Source: Pseudomonadota bacterium
Lineage (GTDB): Bacteria > Pseudomonadota > Gammaproteobacteria > Burkholderiales > Rhodocyclaceae
Direction of reading: 5' to 3'
Assembly: GCA_029780075.1 (NCBI GenBank)
Contig: JAKOZI010000070.1
Coordinates: forward strand, 1 to 54,449
DNA: 54,449 nucleotides
Under the pieces are notes generated by a model that made no database searches, was not told where the DNA came from, and saw nothing but the letters and a program-made list of their open reading frames with translations. A program made the translations under genes and the position numbers. Every line of letters begins with the position of its first letter. The first letter of the stretch is position 1. Positions 20,017 through 29,139 of this stretch are shown here, piece by piece.

Positions 20017-21051
20017 TCAGGCGAGCAACCGCCAGGGCAGCCATTCTCCGGCACGCAAGGGCACCAGCGCTTCTCCCTCGACGTAGGCATAGCGGTCTGG
20101 CACCAGGAACCGAGCCTGCTCCAGCGTCACCCGGTCGGTATTGCGCGGCAGGCCGTAAAAATCGGCACCATGGAAACTGGCGAAAGCTTCCAGCCGATCC
20201 AGAGCGCCTGCTGACGCGAAAGCCTCCGCGTACAGTTCGAGCGCCGCATGCGCCGTGTAGCAACCGGCGCAGCCGCAGGCAGCCTCCTTGGTGTGACGCG
20301 CATGCGGCGCGGAATCGGTCCCGAGGAAGAACCTGGGGTTGCCGGAGGTGGCCGCACGCAGCAGGGCCCGCCGATGCTCCTCACGTTTGAGAACTGGCAG
20401 ACAATAGTAGTGTGGGCGCACGCCACCAGCAAAAATGGCATTGCGGTTGTACAACAGGTGATGAGCGGTGATCGTCGCCGCGACGTTCGCTCCACAGGCA
20501 GCGACAAACTCGGCGGCATCGCTGGTCGTGATGTGCTCAAAAACGACCTTGAGACGCGGATAACGCGTCAGCAACGGCTGCAGCACACGCTCGATGAACA
20601 CTTTTTCGCGGTCGAACACGTCGATCGTCGGGTCGGTCGCCTCGCCATGCACCAGCAAGGGCATCCCCAGTTCCTCCATCGTCGCCAGCACCGCGTCACA
20701 CTTATCGACGTCCGTCACCCCGGAGTCGGAGTTGGTCGTGGCCCCGGCGGGATAGAGCTTGACGGCGTGCACGTCAGGGTGCTCGACGGCGCGCCGGATC
20801 TCGTCGGCCGGCGTGTTGTCCGTCAAGTACAAAGTCATCAGCGGTGCGAAGGACATTCCTGGCGGCAGGGCGGCGATGATGCGTGCGCGATACGCCTCGG
20901 CGGCGGCGACCGTGGTGATCGGCGGACGCAGGTTGGGCATCACGATGGCACGCGCAAACTGTCGCGCGCTGTGCGGCAGGACAGCCCGCAGCGCTGCGCC
21001 ATCGCGCAGGTGAAGGTGCCAGTCATCGGGACGGGTGAGGGTGATCAGCAT
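20017..21051 (-). CDS. pyrC: Dihydroorotase PyrC (class II)
   Basis: Cyclises carbamoyl aspartate to dihydroorotate in pyrimidine synthesis. The amidohydrolase zinc motif HLHLRDG follows the N-terminal [24 protein letters not shown] carries the carboxylated lysine, and [22 protein letters not shown] and [13 protein letters not shown] supply the other metal and substrate residues. The start at 21051 gives 344 residues, the class II norm, with GGAAGA seven bases upstream; the ATG at 21081 is an alternative that lacks a good ribosome site. Confidence 0.95.
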   Translation of the reverse strand: MLITLTRPDDWHLHLRDGAALRAVLPHSARQFARAIVMPNLRPPITTVAAAEAYRARIIAALPPGMSFAPLMTLYLTDNTPADEIRRAVEHPDVHAVKLYPAGATTNSDSGVTDVDKCDAVLATMEELGMPLLVHGEATDPTIDVFDREKVFIERVLQPLLTRYPRLKVVFEHITTSDAAEFVAACGANVAATITAHHLLYNRNAIFAGGVRPHYYCLPVLKREEHRRALLRAATSGNPRFFLGTDSAPHARHTKEAACGCAGCYTAHAALELYAEAFASAGALDRLEAFASFHGADFYGLPRNTDRVTLEQARFLVPDRYAYVEGEALVPLRAGEWLPWRLLA

Positions 21052-21103
21052 GCGTTCTTCCGGCGAAGTCAGTCCCGTCATTCCGGGAGGCCATTCTGCA
21101 ATT

Positions 21104-21238
21104 CTAATGTGAAAGCGGCTTCAACCAAGCAGCAATCTTTTCCGGTGCAAGCGGAAAACGCATCAGCAATGTGCCGGGGCAGGACATGCCCTCGATGACC
21201 GTATTCGGGATGAAATTCTCCGCCGCTGGCAGATGCAT
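21104..21238 (-). CDS. Possible small ORF between rsmI and pyrC
   Basis: A 44-codon frame starting [14 protein letters not shown] and ending in AAWLKPLSH. Codon choice resembles the flanking genes (many GCG, CCG, ATC). It lies in the same frame as rsmI, 24 bp after the rsmI stop, and no good ribosome binding site sits at the usual distance. It could be a real small protein, a decayed C-terminal segment, or chance. No family recognised. Confidence 0.3.
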   Translation of the reverse strand: MHLPAAENFIPNTVIEGMSCPGTLLMRFPLAPEKIAAWLKPLSH

Positions 21239-21262
21239 GGAACGGCACGTCCGCCTTCCACC

Positions 21263-22102
21263 TCAGCCCTGCAGGAGCAAAGCCCGCTGGTATAGCGCCT
21301 TCTTCCCGACACCGCTGATCGCGTGCGCCAGCCGGGTTGCCTGGCTGACCGACAGTCCGTCATCAAGCAACAACTTCAGCACGCGTTCACCTTCGGCCGC
21401 TTCCTCGACTCGCGGCGCACCGGAGATAAGCAGCACGAACTCACCGCGCTGGCGATTGCTGTCAGCCGACAACCAGTCCTGCGCTTCGCCGAGCGCGCAG
21501 GAATGAATGCTTTCGAACAACTTGGTCAGTTCACGAGCCAGCACCAGCGTTCGTTCGGGCCCAAAAGCCTCGGCCAAAGCGGCGACAGTTTCGAGAATGC
21601 GATGTGGCGCCTCGTAGAAGACCAGCGCGTACGGTAAATGCATGAGTTCTCGCAAGGCCTCTGCGCGCTGCCCGGCCTTGCTCGGCAAGAATCCGTAGAA
21701 CAGAAAATGCGCTTCGCTGAGCCCGGACGCAGACAGCGCGACGATGGCCGCACAGGGACCGGGCAAGGGAACGATGCGATATGCTGCGGCACGCACGCGC
21801 GCCACCAGTCGCGCTCCAGGATCGGAAACGGCAGGCGTGCCCGCGTCCACAATCAGCGCCACCGATTCTGCAGCGGCCAGGCGGGCGATGACCTGCTGCG
21901 CAGCGCTTTCCTCGTTATGCTGGTGTGCGGCCAGCAAGCGCGCCTGGCAACCGTAGTGGCGAAGCAGTGGCGCACTGTGACGCGTATCTTCGGCGGCGAT
22001 CCACGGCACCTGTCGCAGGACCTCGATTGCGCGCGGGGTCATGTCGCCCAGGTGACCAAGGGGAGTCGGTACTACATATAATGCCGGGGATTCTTCCGTC
22101 AT
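21263..22102 (-). CDS. rsmI: 16S rRNA (cytidine1402-2'-O)-methyltransferase RsmI
   Basis: Methylates the ribose of C1402 and works with RsmH (also in this window). The 279-residue tetrapyrrole-methylase-fold protein shows LYVVPTPLGHLGDMTPRAIEVL, AEDTRHSAPLLRHY, VDAGTPAVSDPGARLV, PLPGPCAAIVALSASG and FYEAPHRILETV, plus a C-terminal domain ending ISGVGKKALYQRALLL. The start MTEESPALYVV at 22102 is chosen from family alignment; the frame continues to 22237 but that part is antisense to yraN. Confidence 0.95.
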   Translation of the reverse strand: MTEESPALYVVPTPLGHLGDMTPRAIEVLRQVPWIAAEDTRHSAPLLRHYGCQARLLAAHQHNEESAAQQVIARLAAAESVALIVDAGTPAVSDPGARLVARVRAAAYRIVPLPGPCAAIVALSASGLSEAHFLFYGFLPSKAGQRAEALRELMHLPYALVFYEAPHRILETVAALAEAFGPERTLVLARELTKLFESIHSCALGEAQDWLSADSNRQRGEFVLLISGAPRVEEAAEGERVLKLLLDDGLSVSQATRLAHAISGVGKKALYQRALLLQG

Positions 22103-22115
22103 GGAGATCAGCTTG

Positions 22116-22508
22116 ATGGTGAGCGGCAAAGATAACACGAGCGGCGCGGCCGCACACCCCACCGGCCAGGGGATGCTCGCCGAGGACCTGGCCGCGCGTT
22201 TTCTCGAACGGCACGGCCTGTCGCTGCTGACCCGCAATCATCGCTGTCGGGGTGGCGAGGTCGACCTGATTTGCCGCGAAGGACGAGTGCTGGTTTTCGT
22301 CGAAGTACGCCTGCGCCGCAATACCAGTTACGGCGGCGCGGCGGCCAGCATCACCACGGCCAAGCAGCGGCGCATCGTGCTGGCAGCACAGCATTACCTG
22401 GCGTCGCACCCGGGGCGGGAATGCGACTGCCGTTTCGACTGCATCCTGCTCGACGGGCTGTCCGAAACGGCTATCGAATGGATTCGTGATGCGTTTTCCG
22501 AGTCTTAG
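22116..22508 (+). CDS. yraN: YraN family (UPF0102) endonuclease-like protein
   Basis: A small protein with a PD-(D/E)XK endonuclease-like fold and no firmly established role. The core AEDLAARFLERHGLSLL, RCRGGEVDLICREGRVLVFVEVRLR and AAQHYLA is diagnostic. The ATG at 22116 is preferred (130 residues, GGAG nine bases upstream) over one at 22101. It diverges from rsmI with no spacer between the two genes, the same neighbourhood as in enterobacteria except that lpoA is missing. Confidence 0.92.
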   Translation: MVSGKDNTSGAAAHPTGQGMLAEDLAARFLERHGLSLLTRNHRCRGGEVDLICREGRVLVFVEVRLRRNTSYGGAAASITTAKQRRIVLAAQHYLASHPGRECDCRFDCILLDGLSETAIEWIRDAFSES

Positions 22509-22863
22509 CGCACTGCTTTGGCTGGGTCTGTGCCTGCACGCCGGCGCCGAAGGAACGATCCGGATTCTCGTGCAAAGCTCGCCGCTGGCCGGCAGCCAAT
22601 ATTACGCTGTGGCCGAATTGTGGCCGCAGATCAGGGTCGGCGATCGACTGACCCTCGTCCGCGAACCCGGCAACCGCCACGACCCGCAAGCGATCCGCGT
22701 GGAATGGAATGGCCGGCAACTGGGTTACGTACCGCGCGCCGAGAACCGTGCCGTTGCCACCGCCCTCGACGCCGGCGAGAAACTCGAGGCACGCGTTTCG
22801 AAGCTGCGGGTGGACCCGAATCCCTGGCGACGAATCGAGTTCGAGGTCTTCCTCTCGCTGTGA
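22489..22863 (+). CDS. Secreted single-domain HIRAN protein
   Basis: A 124-residue protein with an N-terminal signal peptide ([20 protein letters not shown], about 20 residues). The rest is a HIRAN domain: [36 protein letters not shown] and [24 protein letters not shown] domains are best known from DNA-repair helicases, where they bind DNA ends; a stand-alone secreted version has a different, unknown role. It overlaps the end of yraN by 20 bp. A start three bases earlier (GTG) is possible. Confidence 0.82.
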   Translation: MRFPSLSALLWLGLCLHAGAEGTIRILVQSSPLAGSQYYAVAELWPQIRVGDRLTLVREPGNRHDPQAIRVEWNGRQLGYVPRAENRAVATALDAGEKLEARVSKLRVDPNPWRRIEFEVFLSL

Positions 22864-22909
22864 TGTTAGAATCGTCGGCACTCCTTTCCGCAGAACAGAA
22901 TCATCGCCC

Positions 22910-23503
22910 ATGGACTTGACCGACCGTATCAGTCAGCACTTCAAGGAGAGCGCACAAACCAAACTCGACGCTGTCGAGTTGCTGGCCGCGCCGATTGCCG
23001 AAGGGATCGAGGCGATGGTCGGGAGTCTGCTGAACAACGGCAAGATCCTTGCCTGTGGCAACGGCGGCTCGGCGGCCGACGCGCAGCACCTGGCAGCCGA
23101 ACTGGTCGGACGCTTCGAGGTGGAACGCCACGAACTGGCGGCAATCGCGTTGAGTACCGACACCTCGGTGATTTCGGCGATCGCCAACGACTATGGGTAT
23201 AAAGCCGTGTTCGCCAAGCAGGTGCGTGCCCTGGGGCAACCCGGCGACATCCTCGTGGCGATCTCGACCTCGGGCAATTCACCCAACGTCATCGAAGCGA
23301 TCAATGCCGCCCACGAGAACGATTTGCGCGTCATTGCACTCACCGGCAAGGGCGGCGGCGCCATCGGCGAGATTCTGCGCGACAGCGACGTCCACATCTG
23401 CGTGCCGGCCGAGCGTACGGCGCGCATTCAGGAAACGCATCTGCTGATCATCCACTGCCTTTGCGATGGGATTGATTGTCTGCTTATGGGAGTTGAAGAA
23501 TGA
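22910..23503 (+). CDS. gmhA: Phosphoheptose isomerase / DiaA-like SIS protein
   Basis: A 197-residue SIS-fold protein. GmhA converts sedoheptulose 7-phosphate to D-glycero-D-manno-heptose 7-phosphate for the LPS core; the paralogue DiaA binds DnaA. The position between yraN and dolP is that of E. coli diaA. The sequence keeps residues that align with the GmhA catalytic pair, E64 ([10 protein letters not shown]) and H177 ([10 protein letters not shown]), along with [12 protein letters not shown] and [13 protein letters not shown] therefore favour isomerase activity, which fits waaC and waaA in this window; a DnaA role cannot be excluded. Confidence 0.85.
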   Translation: MDLTDRISQHFKESAQTKLDAVELLAAPIAEGIEAMVGSLLNNGKILACGNGGSAADAQHLAAELVGRFEVERHELAAIALSTDTSVISAIANDYGYKAVFAKQVRALGQPGDILVAISTSGNSPNVIEAINAAHENDLRVIALTGKGGGAIGEILRDSDVHICVPAERTARIQETHLLIIHCLCDGIDCLLMGVEE

Positions 23504-24153
23504 AACGGTTTCTGGCCACCGGCCTGCTGCTCGGCGCAGCCCTCCTGCCGACGCTCCAGGGTTGTCTGCCGATGGTCGCCGCCGGCGCCACCGGCGGCGC
23601 ACTGGCGACCATGGATCGCCGTTCCCTGGGCACGCAAACCGATGACGAAACCATCGAATGGAAGGCCAGCGCCCGCGTCAACGAGAAATTCAGCGAGACC
23701 TCGCACACCAACTTCACCAGTTACAACCGCAAGGTCCTGATCACCGGCGAGGTCGCTTCCGAGACCATCAAGGCCGAAATCGAACGTATCGTTTCCGGCG
23801 TCCCACAGGTGCAAGGCGTCTACAACGAACTCGCCATCGGCCCGGTCACTTCGTTCTCGACGCGCAGCAACGATTCGTATATCACCACCAGGGTCAAGAG
23901 CCGCTTTGTTGACTCCGGCAAGTTCAACGCGATACACGTCAAGGTGGTGACCGAGGCTGGCATTGTCTATCTGCTAGGCCTCGTCACCCAGCGCGAGGCC
24001 GATTCAGCGATCCAGGTAGCGAGAACCACGAGCGACGTGAAGAAGGTGGTGACACTGCTGGAAGTCCTCCCCGACACCAAGGCCAGGGAACTCGACGTGA
24101 ACCTGCCGACAACCAGCAAACAGCCGCCAAAGCCCGCCGCCGCAGGCGGCTGA
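23500..24153 (+). CDS. dolP: BON-domain lipoprotein DolP (YraP family)
   Basis: A 217-residue outer-membrane lipoprotein; family members support outer-membrane integrity. The signal peptide [22 protein letters not shown] ends in lipobox LQGC with the acylated Cys at residue 22 (shown in two overlapping parts: [14 protein letters not shown] and LLPTLQGC). Two BON domains follow, the first around [20 protein letters not shown] and the second around [22 protein letters not shown]. The Pro/Ala-rich tail is low complexity. The ATG overlaps the gmhA stop by 4 bp. Confidence 0.9.
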   Translation: MKRFLATGLLLGAALLPTLQGCLPMVAAGATGGALATMDRRSLGTQTDDETIEWKASARVNEKFSETSHTNFTSYNRKVLITGEVASETIKAEIERIVSGVPQVQGVYNELAIGPVTSFSTRSNDSYITTRVKSRFVDSGKFNAIHVKVVTEAGIVYLLGLVTQREADSAIQVARTTSDVKKVVTLLEVLPDTKARELDVNLPTTSKQPPKPAAAGG

Positions 24154-24164
24154 CGAGGGCACCT

Positions 24165-24521
24165 TCAGGCCGCGGCGCCGCGCTCGATGACCACGCCGAC
24201 GCGCTGCACGCCGCGCAGCATGCCGAGCTTGGCAATCGAGACGCGTACCCAGGTCGCACCAAAGTCTTCGAGCAGGAGCGTGGCAACGTACTCAGCCAGC
24301 CTTTCAAGGAGATTGAAGTGGCGTGCAGCGAGTTCGGCATGCAGGCGCTCGACCACCATGGCGTAATCGATGGTGTCGCGGATGTCGTCACTGGCACCGG
24401 CACTGGCCGTCGAGATGCCGATTTGCAACGAGATTTCTATGGTCTGGGGCATCGCCTTCTCGCGCGGGTAAATGCCGATCAGGGTCGAGGCGCGCAGGTC
24501 GTTGATGAAGATGATGTCCAT
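24165..24521 (-). CDS. folB: Dihydroneopterin aldolase FolB
   Basis: Cleaves 7,8-dihydroneopterin in folate synthesis. The 118-residue protein has the family opening MDIIFINDLRASTLIGIYPREK, then TIEISLQIGI, DTIDYAMVVERLHAELAA, NLLERLAEYVATLLLEDF and VRVSIAKLGMLRGVQRVGVVIER. It converges on dolP with only 11 bp between the stops and no clear terminator, and diverges from plsY across 111 bp that contain TAGAAT hexamers on both strands. Confidence 0.93.
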   Translation of the reverse strand: MDIIFINDLRASTLIGIYPREKAMPQTIEISLQIGISTASAGASDDIRDTIDYAMVVERLHAELAARHFNLLERLAEYVATLLLEDFGATWVRVSIAKLGMLRGVQRVGVVIERGAAA

Positions 24522-24632
24522 ACGGGAGGGCTTCAGGTCGGTGTAGAATTATGGGTAGGGCGCCCGGTTCGCAGCGCGACGACAGAGCGCGCATTCTAAC
24601 CCAGAGCACTTCCGACTACTCGATCACACCCG

Positions 24633-25253
24633 ATGCCGCCGTCCCTGATCACTCTGCTGGTGGTGCTTGCCGCTTATCTGCTGGGCTCCATCTCCTTCGC
24701 CCTGGTCGCCAGCCGACTTTTCGGCCTCGCCGATCCACGGACTTATGGCTCGAAGAATCCCGGCGCCACCAATGTGTTGCGGAGTGGCCACAAGGGCGCT
24801 GCGATATTCACCCTGTTTGGCGATGCGGCCAAGGGCTGGCTGGCGGTGTTCCTCGTCAGTCGCTACTCGTCAGAGTACGCTTGGGGTAGCTACGCGGTCG
24901 GATGGGTGGCACTGGCCGTTTTTTTCGGCCATCTCTACCCCGTCTTTCTCCGCTTCAAGGGCGGCAAAGGAGTGGCTACGGCCGCTGGCGTGCTGTTGGC
25001 GATCAACCCCTGGCTCGGCTTGGCCACCCTGGGCACATGGATACTCATCGCCTTCACGCTACGCTATTCTTCGCTGGCGGCACTGGTGGCGGCAGTCGCT
25101 GCACCGGCCTACGCGCTCCTGATATGGGGTGGTGACAGCCGGGTACTGGTCGTCGGCATCATCGCCATGGCGCTGGTCGGCAAGCACTGGCAGAACCTGC
25201 AACGCCTGATGGCCGGCAGCGAGCCGAAAATCGGTGCCGGGAAATCCCGCTGA
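24633..25253 (+). CDS. plsY: Glycerol-3-phosphate acyltransferase PlsY
   Basis: Membrane enzyme that acylates glycerol 3-phosphate from acyl-phosphate, the first step of phospholipid synthesis. The 206-residue product has five or so hydrophobic segments and all three signature motifs: YLLGSISFALV, SKNPGATNVLRSGHK and GHLYPVFLRFKGGKGVATAAG. The end is KHWQNLQRLMAGSEPKIG. Divergent from folB and convergent with tsaD; the 95 bp to tsaD shows nothing clear. Confidence 0.96.
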   Translation: MPPSLITLLVVLAAYLLGSISFALVASRLFGLADPRTYGSKNPGATNVLRSGHKGAAIFTLFGDAAKGWLAVFLVSRYSSEYAWGSYAVGWVALAVFFGHLYPVFLRFKGGKGVATAAGVLLAINPWLGLATLGTWILIAFTLRYSSLAALVAAVAAPAYALLIWGGDSRVLVVGIIAMALVGKHWQNLQRLMAGSEPKIGAGKSR

Positions 25254-25348
25254 CCGCGTTTCACGCGTTGCGACGGGCAGAAACCCCTGACTGCTCCAAA
25301 CCGGTCTTCCGCCAGTAGAACAACTTGCCGCCGGCAGCAGGCGCTGCT

Positions 25349-26380
25349 TCAGGAAGTGGTCAGCGGCCAGCGCGGCCGCACGGCGAAGGCGCCGGCCGGC
25401 TTGCTGCACGCCCCCCCGGCCTGGAGACGCAAGGCCCCCGCCAACGCGATCATCGCACCGTTGTCGGTGCAGAATTCGAACTCGGGGTAAAAAACGGCGA
25501 TTCCGGTTCTGGCCACCTGGGCATCGAGCTGCCGCCGCAGTTCGCGGTTGGCGCCGACGCCACCGGCGACGACCAGTTGTTTCAGACCGCTGACTTTCAC
25601 CGCACGCAGTGCCTTGCTGACCAGCACCTCGACAATCGCATCCTGGAATCCGCGCGCAATGTCCGCTCGCTGCTGATCGCTGAGCGTGACCCGTTCGCGC
25701 GCCTTGGTCAGAACGGCCGTCTTCAGGCCACTGAAGCTGAAATCGAGATTCCCGGATTGCAGCATCGGGCGCGGCAGTTTGACCTGCCCTGGCCGACCGC
25801 GGTCGGCCAGGGCAGCCAGCGCCGGGCCACCTGGATAGCCGAGACCGAGCAATTTGGCCGTCTTGTCAAAAGCCTCGCCGGCCGCGTCATCGAGCGTTTC
25901 GCCCATCAACTCGTATTCGCCGACACCGCTCACGCGCATCAGTTGACTATGGCCACCCGAAACGAGCAGGGCGACGAAGGGAAAGGATGGCGGCCGGCGT
26001 GACAGCAAAGGTGACAGCAGGTGGCCTTCCAGGTGATGCACCGGTACGGTCGGTACGCCCAGGGCCATGGCCAGCGCTTCGGCAAACGCCGCCCCAACCA
26101 GCAAGGCGCCAGCCAGGCCAGGCCCCTGCGTGTAAGCCACGGCGTCAAGCTCGACCAGCGAACGTCCGCTATCGACCAGCACTTTGCGCAGCAGCGGCAC
26201 GACGCGACGGATGTGATCCCGTGACGCGAGTTCCGGCACCACCCCGCCGTAATCCGCATGCATGCTGACTTGCGAATGCAATGCGTGGGCCAGCAGGACG
26301 CCGCCAGCATCACTGCTGTACAGCGCCATACCCGTTTCGTCGCAGGAGGATTCGATCCCAAGAACCAGCATCGGCGTCAT
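25349..26380 (-). CDS. tsaD: tRNA N6-adenosine threonylcarbamoyltransferase TsaD
   Basis: Transfers the threonylcarbamoyl group to A37 of ANN-decoding tRNAs, with TsaB and TsaE. The 343-residue product shows [16 protein letters not shown], the metal-binding [38 protein letters not shown] and [13 protein letters not shown]. The ATG at 26380 is used; one at 26371 also fits the usual [12 protein letters not shown] opening. Confidence 0.96.
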   Translation of the reverse strand: MTPMLVLGIESSCDETGMALYSSDAGGVLLAHALHSQVSMHADYGGVVPELASRDHIRRVVPLLRKVLVDSGRSLVELDAVAYTQGPGLAGALLVGAAFAEALAMALGVPTVPVHHLEGHLLSPLLSRRPPSFPFVALLVSGGHSQLMRVSGVGEYELMGETLDDAAGEAFDKTAKLLGLGYPGGPALAALADRGRPGQVKLPRPMLQSGNLDFSFSGLKTAVLTKARERVTLSDQQRADIARGFQDAIVEVLVSKALRAVKVSGLKQLVVAGGVGANRELRRQLDAQVARTGIAVFYPEFEFCTDNGAMIALAGALRLQAGGACSKPAGAFAVRPRWPLTTS

Positions 26381-26540
26381 TCTACCCTAGCCGGCGCAGG
26401 CCCCAGGCCCGCGCGCGAGAAAACACGGCGGCACGCGCCGTGCCTTCTCACGGAATATCCGCTCCGAAGCCGCTGTGGGGTGCCGGAACAGTTCACAAGC
26501 TGCTATCGTTTCGCCGTCGATATCAGCCTGGAAAAGCCGA

Positions 26541-28643
26541 ATGATCAAACTCGCAGCCACGCACACGGTGCGCGGCGTCTGCCCGCACGATTGCCCCGAC
26601 ACCTGCGCGCTCGAAGTGACCATCAGCGACGGTCGCGTGCTCAAGGTCGCCGGCGCGGCCGATCATGTCCCGACGGCAGGGGTGCTGTGTACCAAGGTCG
26701 CCTTCTACCCCGAACGCATATATCATCCCGACCGCCTGTTGTACCCGCAGCGCCGGGTCGGCCCCAAGGGCCCCGGCGCGAGCTTCGAGCGCATCTCCTG
26801 GGATGAGGCGCTGACCACCATTGCCGAGCGCTTGCGCGACATTGCCGCCGAAAGTGGCGCCGAGTCGATCGTTCCCTACAGCTACGCCGGCAACTCCGGT
26901 CTGCTGGGTTATGGCTCGATGGACCGCCGCTTCTTTCACCGTCTCGGCGCGGCACAACTCGACCGGACGATCTGTGCCAGTGCGGGGGCAATGGGCTATC
27001 GGGCGACGATCGGCGCGAGCATCGGCTTCGACCCGGAAAATGTCGTCGATGCGCGGCTGATCCTCCTTTGGGGCACCAACAGCATCGTTTCCAACCTCCA
27101 CTTCTGGCGCCTGGTCCAGGAAGCGAAACGACGCGGCGCACGCCTGGTCGCCATCGACCCCTGCCGCACGGCAAGCGTAGACAAGTGTGACCAGCACATC
27201 GCCCTGCTGCCGGGAACCGACAGCGCCCTGGCCCTCGGACTGATGCACGTGCTGATCCGCGACGACCTCGTAGATCACGATTACATCGCGCACCACACGC
27301 TCGGTTTCGAGGCCCTTCGGGAACGGGTGCTGGCGTACCCGCCGGAGCGCGTGGCGGCAATCTGCGGCCTGCACACGGCGGAAGTCGAAAACCTTGCGCA
27401 CGCCTACGGCACGACCCGCCCGTCGGCGATTCGCACCAACTACGGCATCAACCGTACTGCCGGCGGCGGCATGGCACTGCGAGCGGTGTCTTGCCTGCCG
27501 GCGCTCACCGGCGCCTGGCGAGATCCTGCGGGTGGCGTGCTGCTCTCCACCTCGGGCAACTACCCGGTCAATGAAGCGGCCCTTGAGCGGCCGGATCTGA
27601 TGCCGAAACCGGCACCACGAACGATCAACATGAGCCGTATCGGTCACGATCTGCTGCACGCGCAGCCGCCGATCAAAGCGCTGTTCGTGTACAACAGCAA
27701 CCCGGTCGCGGTCGCCCCGCAAGCGGGAGAAGTGGTGCGCGGTTTTGCCCGCGACGACCTGTTCACCGTCGTCCACGATCTGTTTCAGACCGACACCGCG
27801 GACTACGCCGACCTCCTGCTGCCAGCCACGAGCCACATGGAGCAACTCGACATCCACAAGTCCTACGGCCATCTGCACCTGCAGGTCAACCAACCGGCAA
27901 TCGAGCCACTCGGCGAGGCACTACCCAATACCGAACTGTTTCGCCGCCTGGCTCTGCGGATGGGTTTCAGCGAGGCGTGCTTTGCCGACAGCGACGACGA
28001 TCTCTGTCGCCAGGCCTTCGATTGGAACGATCCTCGGCTCGCCGGATTGTCCTGGGAAAAACTCAAGGCCGACGGCCACGCCCGCCTGAACCTGCCACGT
28101 GCTGCCGCGCCGTTTGCGCAGGGTGGCTTCCCGACGCCTTCCGGCAAATGTGAGTTCAGAAGCGACATGCTTGCCCGTGCCGGGCTGGACCCCTTGCCCG
28201 ATTTCATCGCGCCTCGCGAGTGGCGCCAGAGTGCGCTCGCCGCCAGATTCCCGCTGGCCCTGATCACGCCGCCGGCACGCAACTTCCTGAACACCAGCTT
28301 TGCCAATTCGCCGCGTTTCCTGGCCCAGGAAAAATCGCCCAGCGTGCTCATCCATCCGGTGGACGCGGCGACACGTGGCATCACCGATGACCACTCGGTG
28401 CGCATCTTCAACGCGCGCGGCGAATTCCACGCCCGCGCCGTCATCAGCGACCGCGTGCGACCGGGCGTGGTCATGGCTAGCTCGATCTGGTGGCGCAAGC
28501 TTTCGCCTGACGGACGCAACTGCAACGAGGTAACCAGCCAGGAGTTGACCGACATGGGCGGTGGAGCGACCTTCTACGACTGCCTGGTCGAGATCGCCAG
28601 CAGGGGCGAGGTACCGGGCGGGGCTGCGACGTCTCCTGCATGA
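26541..28643 (+). CDS. Molybdopterin-dependent oxidoreductase (CPHDCPDTC type)
   Basis: A 700-residue member of the DMSO-reductase superfamily. An N-terminal 4Fe-4S site is formed by C14, C18, C22 and C50 (VCPHDCPDTCALEV and GVLCTKV). The catalytic domain has WDEALTTIAERL, the possible molybdenum-ligand region TICASAGAMGY (C145), WGTNSIVSNLHFW, and NNY/NYGINRTAGGGMALRA. The C-terminal aspartate-decarboxylase-like domain has GKCEFRSDML, PPARNFLNTSFANSP and NEVTSQELTDMGGGATFYDC. No twin-arginine signal is seen, so it is probably cytoplasmic; the substrate is unknown. The start at 26541 has GGAAAA upstream. Its stop is followed in frame by an alcohol dehydrogenase remnant. Confidence 0.88.
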   Translation: MIKLAATHTVRGVCPHDCPDTCALEVTISDGRVLKVAGAADHVPTAGVLCTKVAFYPERIYHPDRLLYPQRRVGPKGPGASFERISWDEALTTIAERLRDIAAESGAESIVPYSYAGNSGLLGYGSMDRRFFHRLGAAQLDRTICASAGAMGYRATIGASIGFDPENVVDARLILLWGTNSIVSNLHFWRLVQEAKRRGARLVAIDPCRTASVDKCDQHIALLPGTDSALALGLMHVLIRDDLVDHDYIAHHTLGFEALRERVLAYPPERVAAICGLHTAEVENLAHAYGTTRPSAIRTNYGINRTAGGGMALRAVSCLPALTGAWRDPAGGVLLSTSGNYPVNEAALERPDLMPKPAPRTINMSRIGHDLLHAQPPIKALFVYNSNPVAVAPQAGEVVRGFARDDLFTVVHDLFQTDTADYADLLLPATSHMEQLDIHKSYGHLHLQVNQPAIEPLGEALPNTELFRRLALRMGFSEACFADSDDDLCRQAFDWNDPRLAGLSWEKLKADGHARLNLPRAAAPFAQGGFPTPSGKCEFRSDMLARAGLDPLPDFIAPREWRQSALAARFPLALITPPARNFLNTSFANSPRFLAQEKSPSVLIHPVDAATRGITDDHSVRIFNARGEFHARAVISDRVRPGVVMASSIWWRKLSPDGRNCNEVTSQELTDMGGGATFYDCLVEIASRGEVPGGAATSPA

Positions 28644-28967
28644 AATCAGCTTATCGTCGAACTCGGTGGCGAGAAAACGCTGCCGCAGTCACTGCGCTGC
28701 ATTCGCCCGGGTGGCACGCTATCGATGATAGGCGTCCTTTCGGGCTCCTCGCTGTCTACGCCGCTCGGCCTGATCATCACCCGGCAGGTACGGCTGCAGG
28801 GCGTTACCGTCGGCCACCGCGACGGTTTCGAAGCGATGCTCCGGGCACTCGAACAACACCGTGTACCGATAATCGTCGACCGCGTCTTCGAGTTTGAAGC
28901 GCTGCCGGATGCCCTGGCGTATCTCAGGAGCGGCGCACAATTCGGCAAGATCTGTATCCGCCACTGA
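28644..28967 (+). pseudogene. C-terminal remnant of a zinc-type alcohol dehydrogenase
   Basis: Directly after the molybdoenzyme stop codon, and in the same frame, 107 codons read NQLIVELGGEKTLPQSLRC, then PGGTLSMIGVLSG, TRQVRLQGVTVGHRDGFEAML, and ALPDALAYLRSGAQFGKICI before a stop. This is the second half of the Rossmann domain and the C-terminus of an MDR-family alcohol dehydrogenase/quinone oxidoreductase. The catalytic N-terminal domain and GxGxxG loop are absent. The first in-frame ATG (28725) is in the middle of the fold. Likely left by a deletion. Confidence 0.8.
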
Positions 28968-28986
28968 GCGGAGAACTCGACCATGC

Positions 28987-29124
28987 TCAGCGATCGGCAA
29001 GCTTCACCACGACCGCGGCCGGGGGGGCATCTCCCCGTGACGCGGCGGGAATCATCCGATAGGGATATTCCGGGTCGGTGCTTACCGACGGGATCGCCCA
29101 CCAGAAGCGCAGGGGGTGAGTCAT
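28987..29124 (-). CDS. Possible small protein downstream of 29140-29754
   Basis: A 45-codon minus-strand frame, MTHPLRFWWAIPSVST through VVVKLADR, begins 16 bp after the stop of the upstream secreted-protein gene. GGGAGA lies upstream at a slightly long spacing. Codon use is like its neighbours. A run of seven C (G on the plus strand, 29021-29027) lies inside and could hide a sequencing slip. No family recognised. Confidence 0.35.
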   Translation of the reverse strand: MTHPLRFWWAIPSVSTDPEYPYRMIPAASRGDAPPAAVVVKLADR

Positions 29125-29139
29125 GTGCGGATGTTCTCC

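Noticed and set aside
26523..27893. A 456-codon minus-strand frame opposite the molybdoenzyme
   Set aside because: Antisense shadow of a gene with clear Fe-S and molybdopterin motifs.
28641..28643. TGA between the molybdoenzyme and the dehydrogenase remnant as a selenocysteine codon
   Set aside because: It lies after the natural end of the oxidoreductase fold, not at the active site, and the downstream part is a truncated dehydrogenase.
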